Assembly: GCF_900129645.1 (NCBI RefSeq)
Contig: NZ_FSQZ01000001.1
Span: 1,574,001 to 1,638,000, forward strand
Length of the DNA: 64,000 nucleotides
Reading direction: 5' to 3'
From: Acetomicrobium flavidum
GTDB lineage: Bacteria > Synergistota > Synergistia > Synergistales > Acetomicrobiaceae
Below the pieces are notes generated by a model, which worked only from the letters and a program-made list of their open reading frames with translations, was not told where the DNA came from and searched no databases. The position numbers and the translations under genes were made by a program. This document shows positions 17,195 through 26,700 of this stretch, in pieces (position 1 is the first letter of the stretch; every line of letters begins with the position of its first letter).

Positions 17195-19243
17195 TTAATC
17201 TAAAGGAACGAGTCCTGTTGATTGGGCGGCGGTTACCGAAGAATCTAGTTTGTATAGTTTAATCTCTGCGTGCAACTCCTTGGCAAGTGCTTCCAGCTCT
17301 TCGGAGGCATGCTTTAAAGTTGTCACCCGTTCTTCCAATTCTTTGACCGATTTAGTCATTTCATCTGCTTTCTTGCGTGTTGTCTCAACTCCCTGAGCAA
17401 CCCTGTCTATTGAGGCGGCCATTTCCTGAGTGCTTGCTGATTGTTCCTCGGCTGTAGCGGCTACGTTTTGAATCTGATCTACTATGAGCTCGATGGCCTT
17501 AAGCACATCGGATATGTGCGTTTCCATCATCAACGCTTCCTTTTCGCCTGCTCCTGCGAGCTCAACGCCTTTATTGGTAACTTCTACGGCTTTGGAGGTC
17601 TCTTCTATAATTGATTTAGCCAAGGCACCTATCTCCATGGCAGCCTTGTTGCTTTCTTCGGCAAGCTTTCTTACCTCGTCAGCTACTACCGCAAATCCTC
17701 TGCCATATTCGCCGGCCCTTGCAGCTTCTATAGCCGCGTTCAAAGCAAGCAGGTTTGTCTGGTCGGCTACACCGGAAATGGTGGATACGATACTTCCTAT
17801 CTGCCCCGCCCGGTCATTCAATTGTGTGATTACTTTAGCAATCTGACGGAACGAGTCAGCCATTTCTGTCACACGCCTTGCTGCACTGGTTATCAGATTG
17901 CCGGTTTCTTGGGCATTTCCTCGTAGGATTTCGGCCTGACTGGAAGCCTCGGCAGCTGCTTTTGCAGCTCCTTGAGCAGCTGAGGCCACCTCTTCTATGC
18001 CGGCGTTTGCCGAAGAAATGGCATCTGCGTTGTCCTCGGCGATTTCTTTTAATTCCTTTGCTTCTCTGGTTATTACCTCAACAAATTTGGCAGTGGTCTC
18101 GGAAATCTCATCCAGGGAATCTGCATCACGTGACAGCTTGTCGCTTCTGGCTCTTAGATCAAGGAGTATTTGTCTCTGGTGCTCAATTAGTTGATCCAAT
18201 GCCTTTCCTACCTGGGCAAGCTCATCATTTCCCTGCAGAGAGGCCCTTGCGGTCAGCTCGCCCTTGGTCACACTTTGAGCTACGCTTAAAAGCTTGGAGA
18301 TGGGATTCGTTATGGCCCTAGCTGTGAAGAATATAAATAGCCCTAAGGCTATTAGACATACCACGCTGATTATGAGCAATGTGATTCCAAGTTTTATCAG
18401 AGGGTTAAAAATCTCCTTGGTAGTAGCTGTGATCCCTACGGACCAGCCATTGTTGAGGGGGGCAAAAAATATCCTTCTTTGTTCCCCGTTTAGCGTGTAT
18501 GTGCCGTCAGATTTCTCTCCTTTGATCATCTTTTGAGCGATCGAAACGAGATCTTGCGATACGACGTTGGATGGTTGTGTTAGATTAAGCTTCATGATGT
18601 AATCCTTATTTGGGTGAGCTATAAGATTACCCTTTTGATCTAGAAGCATGCCGTAGCCATAACCAAGCAGTTTCTGGGAAGTCACGAAATTTATTACATC
18701 ATCGATTAAAATATCAGCAGCCACAACGCCTAACAGCTCTCCTTTTCTGTCTCTCGCCGCGATGGCCGCGGTGACTACCAGGCCCTTCACATTCACCGCT
18801 TCGTAGGGCTCTGTGAAGATTGCGTCGCTTGATTTTTCTGCTGCTACATACCAGGGACGCTGGCGCATGTCCATCCCAGCAGGTGGCTCCCAACCGGTAG
18901 CGCTCATGAATTCATTTCTGGTGGTACACATGTAAATTTCAATAAAGCCCAAGTCCTTATGTTTATCCAAGGTCTTCGTTAGATAATCCTTAATGAGGTA
19001 ACCGGAAATTCCGTAGTTTTCCCACATGTATGTTATATTTTCCGCCATGAGTTTTACTATATTAGTGTGAATGTCTATCCAGTTGGAAAGCGACGCAGTA
19101 GCTGTATCGGCCGCCATTCTTCCGCCTTGATCGATTTGGTCGATAATAATTGCACGGCTTCCCCTATAAAACAATAACCCAACCACGCACAAAGCTATCA
19201 AAATTCCAGCTGACAGCAAGATGAGCCTGCGCTTAACGGTCAA
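17195..19243 (-). CDS. Methyl-accepting chemotaxis protein with dCache sensor domain
   Basis: 682 aa. N-terminal helix (about 7-27), periplasmic double-Cache domain to about residue 280 ([40 protein letters not shown]), second helix near 283-310, HAMP, and an MCP domain with [20 protein letters not shown] near residue 508. The Cache part resembles the amino-acid-sensing type, although ligand residues cannot be assigned with confidence. Translation starts at TTG 19243, eight bases behind AGGAGG; the nearby ATG is in another frame and stops at once. It shows the same signalling-tip sequence as the receptor at 7756-9870 but a different sensor, so the pair report different ligands. Confidence 0.95.
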   Translation of the reverse strand: MTVKRRLILLSAGILIALCVVGLLFYRGSRAIIIDQIDQGGRMAADTATASLSNWIDIHTNIVKLMAENITYMWENYGISGYLIKDYLTKTLDKHKDLGFIEIYMCTTRNEFMSATGWEPPAGMDMRQRPWYVAAEKSSDAIFTEPYEAVNVKGLVVTAAIAARDRKGELLGVVAADILIDDVINFVTSQKLLGYGYGMLLDQKGNLIAHPNKDYIMKLNLTQPSNVVSQDLVSIAQKMIKGEKSDGTYTLNGEQRRIFFAPLNNGWSVGITATTKEIFNPLIKLGITLLIISVVCLIALGLFIFFTARAITNPISKLLSVAQSVTKGELTARASLQGNDELAQVGKALDQLIEHQRQILLDLRARSDKLSRDADSLDEISETTAKFVEVITREAKELKEIAEDNADAISSANAGIEEVASAAQGAAKAAAEASSQAEILRGNAQETGNLITSAARRVTEMADSFRQIAKVITQLNDRAGQIGSIVSTISGVADQTNLLALNAAIEAARAGEYGRGFAVVADEVRKLAEESNKAAMEIGALAKSIIEETSKAVEVTNKGVELAGAGEKEALMMETHISDVLKAIELIVDQIQNVAATAEEQSASTQEMAASIDRVAQGVETTRKKADEMTKSVKELEERVTTLKHASEELEALAKELHAEIKLYKLDSSVTAAQSTGLVPLD

Positions 19244-19619
19244 TTGGCATTCCTCCTATTCATTAAAAATTAGCGGGGTGTTGTGAAGTGTGGATTATTT
19301 CCCATGGTGGCAACATGGATAATTATACCTCTGTCGTGAGTTAAGGTTAAATTTGCTCTTATCAGTAATATTGTTACACATGTTCTAAATCTTGTAAAAT
19401 ACAAAATTTAAAAACAAGTCTTCTATGAGGGCGCATCATGTATTATAATATAATAAATTAAAATGAAGGCTAATAAAGAAACTATTCTATTAATTACAGC
19501 GTTATTATAATGTTGCAGTAGTAATAGAGAGGATGTTCTATCCTGTCAATATAAGGCGGGTGTGGGTCAAATGTGATGGTAGTCTATCTCCTCATAGTAT
19601 TACAAGCGGAGGCAATTTC
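19244..19619 (+). other. Intergenic region between divergent chemoreceptor and GGDEF sensor
   Basis: 376 nt, strongly AT-rich, with several TATAAT-like sequences around 19440-19515 that could drive the plus-strand sensor gene. No gene, repeat or RNA structure recognised. An in-frame extension of the sensor gene reaches back to 19533, but GCGGAGGC before ATG 19620 marks the likely start. Confidence 0.55.
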
Positions 19620-22034
19620 ATGTGGCGTCTTTGGATTAAGGGCAAATTGAGAAATAGAATATGTCTATCCATATTATTACTGTTGTCGTTCAGCACGGTT
19701 GCTATATGTGGGGAACGACGAATCCTAGTATTGCATTCATATGATCCGAAATATATTTACACTAGGATATTTAACGATACTCTTGAAAGGGAATTGCAAG
19801 AGAAGGATTACTCGATCGACCTTTTTTATGAGTTTCTTGATGCAAAGAGGTTTGATCCTGGTGGCTATTATGATAAGTTCAAGGAATACATCAAATCCAA
19901 ATATGCGAATCAAAATATAGATATCATATTATGCTTCGATGACGATGCCTTAAATTTCTTAATTGCCCACAGAAAAGATCTCGGCAATTTATCTGATATC
20001 CCCGTTGTGTTTGGAAGCGTGGCAAATAGAGCCTTGGTATATTTTGCAGCTTTGGAGCGAAATATGACGGGAGTGTTCGAGGATTTGGATGTCGCGGCAA
20101 ATGTCGATTTAATGCTACAAATATTGTCCGTAAAACATGTGTTTGTCGTGACCGATAGGACGACATTGGGCATCGACCTGTACGAAATGGCCCGGCTTAT
20201 ATTTAAAAGATTAGGGAATCTTTCTGTGGAATATCTCATAGGATTGCCTTGGAATGAGATGAAAGAAAGGTTCGAAGACGCTCCCGAAGGGTCCGCAATT
20301 CTTCTGATTTCATACTTGAGGGATGAGCAGAACAATGTATATACAGTAGAAAGAGTTAGCGAACTGTTAAACGAAATAAATTTACCTGTTGTGACATTAC
20401 TAACTCCCCTTGTAAATTTAAAGGGAGGATTAGCCTCTTATGCTCCAACGCCTGAGACACAGATTAAAGCGGTAGTTAAGATTTTGGATTCTGTTTTGGC
20501 TGGGCAAGATATAAGGTTTATTCCCATAACAATGGAACTTCCGAAGAATTTCTTAGTAGATTTTAGTAAGTTAAAGAGGTTTCACATTAGTCCTACTTTA
20601 TTGCCAAAGAATAGTATAATATTAAATATTCCCGATAACTTCTATAGAAAGTATAAAAGCGTTCTTCTTCCTGCCATATTTATTGTTTCAATATTGTCCA
20701 TCCTTGTCTTGTTTTTGATAATTAATATCAGACAGCGAAAAATTGCCGAGAGAAAATTAAATCGTGAAGTGGCCTTTTTAATGCAGTTAGTAGAAACCAT
20801 TCCGGATGCCATATGTTATATGGATAACGATGGAAGTATAATCCTATGGAATCATGCATTCGAAAATTACCTGTTACCGACCTGCAGTAATATTAAGGGA
20901 TGTAAGATTAGCGATTGTATCGCCGATATATCCCTAGCTGGTGACATAGAATTGAGTATTTCAAATGCTATTGCAAATGATAAGGTATTGCAACCAGCTC
21001 AAATACTTTTTAAGGACAAGGCAAATGAGGCACATTATTTAGATATTCAAAAAAGGCCGATTAGAAATGGCGAGAATATTTTAGGAACGCTTGTCGTCAT
21101 GACAGATATAACTACATTAATACAGATGCAGGAATCCCTGAAAGGCCAAAAGAGACGTTTGGAATTGACCTTGATGGGAAGCAATGTGGGCTATTTTGAA
21201 CGTAATGTAAAAACGGATGAATTACACATGAATCCCTTCGGATATGAACTTTTAGGATATACTGAAGATGATATCAAAACATTTTCTCAATTTGAGGAAC
21301 TTGTGCACCCTGAAGACAGAGAGGAATTAAATCTTTCATTGAAAAGGACTTTTGAAAGTGCAAATGGAAATTATAGGATGAAATATAGACTCAGAAGGAA
21401 AAATGGCGAATATATGTGGATGGGGGCTACAGGTCTTGTTGTCGAGCGAGATCTTAAGGGTAACCCCTTAATATTTGCTGGAATATTTTGGAACATCACT
21501 GAAGAAAAACTAAAAGAGGCGGAAACGGCCCAGTTGATAGAGGGGCTTTATGTAAGCTCTATGTCTGATCCTTTGACGGGGATTTTAAACAGAAATGGGT
21601 TGCAAAACAAGCTTCCCGATCTGGTTTCTAGGTGCAAAAAGTTGGAAAAAAATCTTAGTTTAATTTTATTCGATATAGATGGTTTTAAGAAGATAAACGA
21701 TACATATGGTCACTTGGTTGGCGACTCGGTATTAAAGGAATTAAGCGAGTTAGTAAATAGTACTATCAGAAAAGATGATCTGTTCGTAAGATGGGGTGGA
21801 GACGAATTTTTAATCGTTTCGATGATAACTATGGATGAAGCTCTTTGTGTTGCAGATCGATTAAGGCGAGCAATAGAAAGTCGACCTTTTTCTGGTATTG
21901 ATGTGACAGTTAGCATAGGCATATCCATGCATTTGCCCAATGAACCCGTCGAAGAAGCAATAAAAAGGGCCGATAAAGCCCTGTATAGAGCAAAGGCTAA
22001 AGGCAAGAATTCGGTTGTAATTGAATACGATTAA
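19620..22034 (+). CDS. Membrane diguanylate cyclase with periplasmic ABC-type binding domain and two PAS domains
   Basis: 804 aa. A signal/anchor helix (to about 33) is followed by a periplasmic domain of the ABC substrate-binding (DUF534/PF04392-like) sensor type, opening with RRILVLHSYDPKYIYTRIFN and containing VFGSVANRA and VTLLTPLVNLKGG. A transmembrane helix follows near 347-370, then PAS (about 385-500), PAS with PAC (about 505-635; MGATGLVVERDLKGNPLIFA) and GGDEF (about 640-804). The active-site motif is intact (RWGGDEFLIV near 725) and RKDD five residues upstream matches the RxxD product-inhibition site. It should make cyclic di-GMP in response to an extracellular ligand. No EAL domain. 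Monocistronic. Confidence 0.9.
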   Translation: MWRLWIKGKLRNRICLSILLLLSFSTVAICGERRILVLHSYDPKYIYTRIFNDTLERELQEKDYSIDLFYEFLDAKRFDPGGYYDKFKEYIKSKYANQNIDIILCFDDDALNFLIAHRKDLGNLSDIPVVFGSVANRALVYFAALERNMTGVFEDLDVAANVDLMLQILSVKHVFVVTDRTTLGIDLYEMARLIFKRLGNLSVEYLIGLPWNEMKERFEDAPEGSAILLISYLRDEQNNVYTVERVSELLNEINLPVVTLLTPLVNLKGGLASYAPTPETQIKAVVKILDSVLAGQDIRFIPITMELPKNFLVDFSKLKRFHISPTLLPKNSIILNIPDNFYRKYKSVLLPAIFIVSILSILVLFLIINIRQRKIAERKLNREVAFLMQLVETIPDAICYMDNDGSIILWNHAFENYLLPTCSNIKGCKISDCIADISLAGDIELSISNAIANDKVLQPAQILFKDKANEAHYLDIQKRPIRNGENILGTLVVMTDITTLIQMQESLKGQKRRLELTLMGSNVGYFERNVKTDELHMNPFGYELLGYTEDDIKTFSQFEELVHPEDREELNLSLKRTFESANGNYRMKYRLRRKNGEYMWMGATGLVVERDLKGNPLIFAGIFWNITEEKLKEAETAQLIEGLYVSSMSDPLTGILNRNGLQNKLPDLVSRCKKLEKNLSLILFDIDGFKKINDTYGHLVGDSVLKELSELVNSTIRKDDLFVRWGGDEFLIVSMITMDEALCVADRLRRAIESRPFSGIDVTVSIGISMHLPNEPVEEAIKRADKALYRAKAKGKNSVVIEYD

Positions 22035-22202
22035 AATGTAGTATCCTAAAGTTAGGAGCCTTTCGTAGTGTGAGTTCTGGCTGCACCTAAGTAAGATTGA
22101 AGTGGCCTATTGCAAATACCCCAATCATAAGTTAAGGCATGGCCTATGAAAACTTAAGATTCTATCCTTCGTGTTCGGCCAAAATTTTTTTGGGTCTCTT
22201 TG

Positions 22203-22231
22203 TTGGCATACCATAGGGGGTGTAGTATAAT
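22203..22231 (+). promoter_or_regulatory. Sigma-70 type promoter of the sulfur operon
   Basis: TTGGCA (22203-22208), 17-nt spacer, TATAAT (22226-22231). The predicted start near 22238 gives a leader of about 70 nt before the transporter gene, which includes the tandem repeat at 22259-22282. Confidence 0.75.
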
Positions 22232-22258
22232 ATAACAAACACATTCACAAATACTTTA

Positions 22259-22282
22259 TAAGTATCCGAATAAGTATCCGAA
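22259..22282 (+). repeat. Exact 12-bp tandem duplication in the leader of the sulfur operon
   Basis: TAAGTATCCGAA occurs twice head to tail (22259-22270, 22271-22282), about 20-45 nt downstream of the predicted transcription start and just upstream of GGGAGG. It could be a repressor operator or a recent replication slip. Confidence 0.6.
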
Positions 22283-22305
22283 GATAGGGAGGTAAGCATG
22301 TTGCT

Positions 22306-23571
22306 ATGAAGGCGGAAAAGGTTATGGGTCTGATAGGGTTTATTTTGGTGCTCATCCTTGGGAATGTTCTTTTAAAGACCGATATGTTGTATTTTAGACT
22401 TCTCATGGGTGTTGGGTTTGGATATACCTTGTCAAGGGCTTACACCGGTTTTGCCGGCAGTGTTTATAGGGCCTACAGGACAGGTTCAACAAAACTCATG
22501 AGAGCTATGAATGCAATGTTTTTCGTGACCTCTCTGGTAGTTGCAGCCATTTTGTTTCGTTCCGACCCCACAAGTTACAAGCTTTGGATAAATCCCATCA
22601 ATATGGGGTTAATTGTGGGAGCTTTTCTTTTCGGCTTTGGCATGTGCATCGCCATGTGTTGTGCTACCGGAGTGCTTACTACACTGGCCTCGAGCTTTAC
22701 AAGAGCTTTAGTTGTTATTGTATTTTTCGGATTAGGCGTGCTGTTAGGGTTTCCGATTCAAAATAGCATGGGTTGGGTTAAAAATTCCTGGATAACCTCT
22801 CCCACTGGAGCGATGTCGGGCGGAGGAGTGTTCTTGCCGGACCTTTTTAAATGGGATGGTCTCAATGGCTATTTAGGAGCAGTCTTGTTAATAGGGCTGT
22901 TTTCTTCAATAGTGATATTCATTTCCTATCAATATGAAAAGAAACGCAAGTTGAGCAACACGTACATTGGCAATCCCATGGAGATGGAGCAGGAAAATAG
23001 AAAAAAATTCGATGCCGCCTCATTCAAATTGTTTAATGCGGAAACTTATGAACATATATTTGTTAAACCTTGGACCTTAATTGAAGGCGCCATTATATTG
23101 ACCATTCTCTTTACGATTTTGTTCAGTGTTACAAAGGCTGGTTGGGGTGCCTCAACTCCACATGGGATATTCATGGGAAAACTACTGATGTTATTTGGCG
23201 TTTCGCCAGAAACTTTGGCAAACTTCACAAAAATGCCGGCGACTGCTTATTCAACCCCATTTTTTCAAAACGAAGGTTTGGTTCAAAACTTCGGAATCGT
23301 GGTAGGAACAATTCTTTATCTCATGACTGCCGGGAAATTTGTAAAATCGTTCAAATCAGGGCTACGCATTCCGGTAAGAGAAGCCCTTTTTTATGGTTTT
23401 GGCGGCATCACCATGGGGTTGGGGACTCGCCTTGCTAACGGTTGTAATGTTGGGGCCCTGTATAGCCCAATTGCCGAGCTTTCGTTATCAGGTTGGATTT
23501 TTTTGGTCTTCATGGTATTAGGAGCAATAGTCAGCGAAAAGATGTTTTTCAAATTTCCATCTTCTAAATAG
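22306..23571 (+). CDS. YeeE/YedE-family transporter, probably thiosulfate or other sulfur species
   Basis: 421 aa, about 9-10 membrane helices arranged as two related halves. Both halves carry the conserved cysteine-containing loops of the family: FGMCIAMCCATGVLTTLA in the first and LGTRLANGCNVGALYSPI in the second. Characterised members import thiosulfate, and one branch (YedE of selenium loci) is linked to selenium. The next gene, a CoA-disulfide reductase with a rhodanese domain, favours sulfur here (inference). ATG 22306 lies somewhat far (13 nt) from GGGAGG; a shorter upstream ATG (22299) leads only to a four-codon reading frame. The two genes are 51 nt apart and form an operon behind a near-consensus promoter. 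Confidence 0.88.
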   Translation: MKAEKVMGLIGFILVLILGNVLLKTDMLYFRLLMGVGFGYTLSRAYTGFAGSVYRAYRTGSTKLMRAMNAMFFVTSLVVAAILFRSDPTSYKLWINPINMGLIVGAFLFGFGMCIAMCCATGVLTTLASSFTRALVVIVFFGLGVLLGFPIQNSMGWVKNSWITSPTGAMSGGGVFLPDLFKWDGLNGYLGAVLLIGLFSSIVIFISYQYEKKRKLSNTYIGNPMEMEQENRKKFDAASFKLFNAETYEHIFVKPWTLIEGAIILTILFTILFSVTKAGWGASTPHGIFMGKLLMLFGVSPETLANFTKMPATAYSTPFFQNEGLVQNFGIVVGTILYLMTAGKFVKSFKSGLRIPVREALFYGFGGITMGLGTRLANGCNVGALYSPIAELSLSGWIFLVFMVLGAIVSEKMFFKFPSSK

Positions 23572-23622
23572 ATGTCTAGCTATTTAGGTATGATGGCGAT
23601 TTGAATCAAAGGAGGAATTAAG

Positions 23623-25320
23623 ATGGGAAAGCGAATTTTGATAGTTGGAGGAGTGGCGGGAGGAGCCTCAGCCGCAGCAAGATTGAGAAGGCTTGATGAA
23701 TTAGCCGAAATAATAATGTTTGAGAGGGGGCCTCACGTCTCTTTTTCCAACTGTGCTCTTCCGTTTCACCTAAGCGGCATTGTCAAAAATAGCGAAGATT
23801 TAATCTTAATGACGCCGGAAAAGTTTAAAAAGCAGCATAATATTGAGGTTCGTGTCAATAGCGAAGTAGTGAGGATCAAAAGAGATGAAAAGAAAATAGT
23901 TGTTCGAAACTTGTCGACCGGCGAAGAATATGAGGAGCGTTATGATAAGTTGATTCTGGCACCAGGTGCAAGGCCTGTCTTGCCCAAGAGCATTGAGGGT
24001 TTAGATCGTCCTAACGTATTCACGCTACGAAATGTAGTAGATGTGGCTAGAATAAAGAACTACATTGAGAGCAATAAGATAAATGACATAACAGTTGTGG
24101 GCGGCGGATACGTTGGGATCGAGGTCACTGAGAACTTGAGGATAGCAGGCTACAACGTAAGTTTAATCGAGGCCATGGATCAGGTCATGGCTCCTTTTGA
24201 TTACGACATGGCCCAAATACTACACAAGGAACTTTATGATAATGGTGTCAACTTGATATTAAATGATTCTGTGGTTAAGATTTTTGACGATTCGGTGGAA
24301 TTGAAGTCCGGTAGAAAGATTAAGTCCGGTGCTGTGATAATGGCAGTTGGGGTACGCCCGGAAACCAAATTGGCTGAAGAAACTGGCCTTGAGATTGGCG
24401 AAACCGGTGGCATTAAAGTAGATGCAAATTACAGGACAAGCGATAGGGATATATATGCTGTTGGAGACGCAATTGAGATATATAACTGCATCAATCGCAA
24501 GCCAACAATATTAGCTTTGGCAGAACCGGCTCAAATGCAAGCCAGGGCTGCAGCAGACCACATATATAACATTCCTCATTCCAACAAAGGCGTAATAGGG
24601 TCCTCCGTCGTGAGGGTTTTCAGCTTGAATGCCGCATGCACGGGGATCAATGAGAAGACCGCCAAGGCCTGTGGAATTCCCTACGATTTCGTTTACATAA
24701 TACCAAATGATAAAGTGAGCTTGATGCCCAACTGCAATCCTCTTCACCTTAAGTTAATATATGAATATCCAACCGGGAAAATTTTAGGAGCACAGGCCAT
24801 AGGAAAGGGAGCTGCGGATAAGAGGATAGACGTAATCGCCGCTATGATTCGCATGGGTGCTACGTTAGAGGACTTGAAGGAGCTGGAATTGAGCTATTCG
24901 CCTTTGTATAATACGGCAAAGGATCCCGTGAATATCGCAGCGCTGGTTGGACTCAACTTGTTGCATGGCCGCTTCAGGCAGGTTCCGGTTACCAAGGTTA
25001 GGGAATTGGTGGAATCTGGTGCCTACATAATTGACGTACGAGAAAAGGATGAATACGAGAAGGGTCATCTCAAGAATGCGGTAAATATACCCTTGAGTGT
25101 GCTGAGAAATAGAATCGACGAAGTTCCTAAGGATCGTCCCGTTTACGTGCATTGCCGGTCCGGACAACGCAGTTACTACGCTGTAATGGCCTTACAGGGA
25201 AGAGGTTTTGAAAACGTTTACAATATTTCGGGATCGTTTTTAGGTATTTGTTGCTATGAATATTACATGGATCAGGTAACGGGAAGAGAAAGAATCGTCA
25301 CAGATTATAATTTTAAGTAA
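23623..25320 (+). CDS. CoA-disulfide / persulfide reductase with C-terminal rhodanese domain
   Basis: 565 aa. Residues 1-about 450 form a FAD/NAD(P)H disulfide oxidoreductase: N-terminal ILIVGGVAGGASAAARLRRL binds FAD, the redox cysteine is Cys44 in SFSNCALPFHLSG, NAD site is TVVGGGYVGIEVTENLRIAG, and a second FAD contact is in RDIYAVGDAIE. Residues about 465-560 form a rhodanese with active-site loop HCRSGQRS near 510. Known relatives reduce CoA disulfide, CoA persulfide or polysulfide, and take part in sulfur-dependent respiration in several anaerobes. With the YedE transporter upstream, a role in sulfur or thiosulfate reduction is likely. AAAGGAGG precedes ATG 23623. A terminator follows. 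Confidence 0.92.
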   Translation: MGKRILIVGGVAGGASAAARLRRLDELAEIIMFERGPHVSFSNCALPFHLSGIVKNSEDLILMTPEKFKKQHNIEVRVNSEVVRIKRDEKKIVVRNLSTGEEYEERYDKLILAPGARPVLPKSIEGLDRPNVFTLRNVVDVARIKNYIESNKINDITVVGGGYVGIEVTENLRIAGYNVSLIEAMDQVMAPFDYDMAQILHKELYDNGVNLILNDSVVKIFDDSVELKSGRKIKSGAVIMAVGVRPETKLAEETGLEIGETGGIKVDANYRTSDRDIYAVGDAIEIYNCINRKPTILALAEPAQMQARAAADHIYNIPHSNKGVIGSSVVRVFSLNAACTGINEKTAKACGIPYDFVYIIPNDKVSLMPNCNPLHLKLIYEYPTGKILGAQAIGKGAADKRIDVIAAMIRMGATLEDLKELELSYSPLYNTAKDPVNIAALVGLNLLHGRFRQVPVTKVRELVESGAYIIDVREKDEYEKGHLKNAVNIPLSVLRNRIDEVPKDRPVYVHCRSGQRSYYAVMALQGRGFENVYNISGSFLGICCYEYYMDQVTGRERIVTDYNFK

Positions 25321-25341
25321 ACTGAGTAGGACCAATTTAAT

Positions 25342-25380
25342 AAAAAGGGCTATCCATAAGATGGAGGCCCTTTTTATTTT
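25342..25380 (+). terminator. Intrinsic terminator of the sulfur operon
   Basis: Stem 25342-25350 with 25367-25375, extended inward by 25353-25357 with 25361-25365, ending in TTTTTATTTT. Confidence 0.85.
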
Positions 25381-25530
25381 CCCTACAGATATCCAAGCAT
25401 ATGATTGACTCAAAACCTTTCGTAAATTTTATTCGTCATCTTCAAATATAAGATATACTGTGTATAGTAGAGGCATAGCAGTTGTTTTGCGTGAAAAAGA
25501 AAAGCCATTAGACAGGGGAGGCATTTGAGG

Positions 25531-26628
25531 ATGCTGGACAGAAATAAGGTGCAGGAAATTTCGAAGGACCTGCAAATTAAGGGAATTGATGCCCTTCTTT
25601 TGGGGCCGGGGGATGATTTGGAATATTTAGGCGGACTTAAAACTGGAGAATGCGAACGATTTAAGGGGCTTTTTATATTGTCGAACGGTAAATACTTTTA
25701 CGTCACGCCCTATTTATACTTGGAAGAATTTGAGGCTGCTTTTGGCAAGGACACACCGGCATATATATGGGAAGATAAAGATTGGTTTTATCCAACATTA
25801 GCAAGAGCCATGGACGATTTTGATCTTAACGGTAAACAAATTGCGGTTAACTATGGGATACGTGCGGTGGATGCTATCGAGATAGCCGATAGACACAGAG
25901 TAAAGTTGGTAAATGGCTGGCATTTTCTGGACAAGATGAGGATAATCAAAAGCCCCTCTGAAGTAGAGAAACTTGAAAGGGCAACTCAAATTTCCGATGC
26001 GGCCTTTAAGGAACTTTTAGGTTTTATAAGACCAGGAATGACGGAGGGTGAGATCAAGAAGCAACTTATCGATCTTTTTGAGAAGCATGGAGCTGACGGC
26101 CCTGCCTTTGATATCATAGTCGCGCGAAGGGAAAATGCATCAAAGCCCCATTACAACGGCTCAAAAGGAGTTATAGGGGAACGCGATCTTGTGCTCGTTG
26201 ACTTTGGGTGTAGGTATGAAAGCTACTGTTCGGACACTACCCGTACCGTTTTCGTAGGCGAGCCGACAGAAGAAGAAAAGAAGCTTTACGAGATAGTCTT
26301 GCAGGCCCAGGAGGCTGGTGAAGCTGCGGTAAGGCCTGGAGTTCCGGCCGAAGAGGTGGACAGGGCGGCAAGGAAGGTCATAGAAGATACTGGTTACGGT
26401 AAATATTTCAACACCAGGCTGGGCCACGGCATAGGCGTTGCAGTTCACGAGGCTCCATATATTATGGAAGGCAACAAGATGCCCCTGGAACCGGGCATGG
26501 CCTTCAGCATAGAGCCTGGAATTTACATCCCTGGCAAGATAGGGATTCGCATCGAAAATATCGTTGTCGTGACAAAGGATGGTTGCAAGCCTCTTTCCAA
26601 ACTACCTAAGGAAATCACGGTTATTTGA
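25531..26628 (+). CDS. Xaa-Pro dipeptidase/aminopeptidase, M24 family
   Basis: 365 aa from ATG 25531 (AGGGGAGG at 9 nt; a TTG at 25525 is too close). N-terminal creatinase-like domain to about 125, then the pita-bread M24 catalytic domain. All five metal ligands are visible: the two Asp in VDFGCRYESYCSDTTRTVF, His in GHGIGVAVHEAPY, Glu in FSIEPGIYIPGKIGIR and Glu in IRIENIVVV. The enzyme removes residues next to proline in peptides and works in the cytoplasm. Placed directly before the Liv operon, whose promoter overlaps its stop codon, it fits peptide and amino acid fermentation. Confidence 0.93.
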   Translation: MLDRNKVQEISKDLQIKGIDALLLGPGDDLEYLGGLKTGECERFKGLFILSNGKYFYVTPYLYLEEFEAAFGKDTPAYIWEDKDWFYPTLARAMDDFDLNGKQIAVNYGIRAVDAIEIADRHRVKLVNGWHFLDKMRIIKSPSEVEKLERATQISDAAFKELLGFIRPGMTEGEIKKQLIDLFEKHGADGPAFDIIVARRENASKPHYNGSKGVIGERDLVLVDFGCRYESYCSDTTRTVFVGEPTEEEKKLYEIVLQAQEAGEAAVRPGVPAEEVDRAARKVIEDTGYGKYFNTRLGHGIGVAVHEAPYIMEGNKMPLEPGMAFSIEPGIYIPGKIGIRIENIVVVTKDGCKPLSKLPKEITVI

Positions 26629-26653
26629 CGTCTCTTTAATTGGTCTATATACT
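26625..26653 (+). promoter_or_regulatory. Promoter of the liv operon overlapping the end of the M24 peptidase gene
   Basis: TTGACG (26625-26630), 17-nt spacer, TATACT (26648-26653), about 50 nt before livK. The -35 overlaps the peptidase stop codon. Confidence 0.65.
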
Positions 26654-26700
26654 ATTGTGTAAGCAGCATTTAGAGATAATCTTGGGGAGGTGTTGTTGGT

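Noticed and set aside
22306-23571. Selenium transporter assignment for the YedE-like gene
   Set aside because: No selenium metabolism gene is nearby, whereas the adjacent rhodanese-linked reductase points to sulfur. Not excluded by sequence alone.
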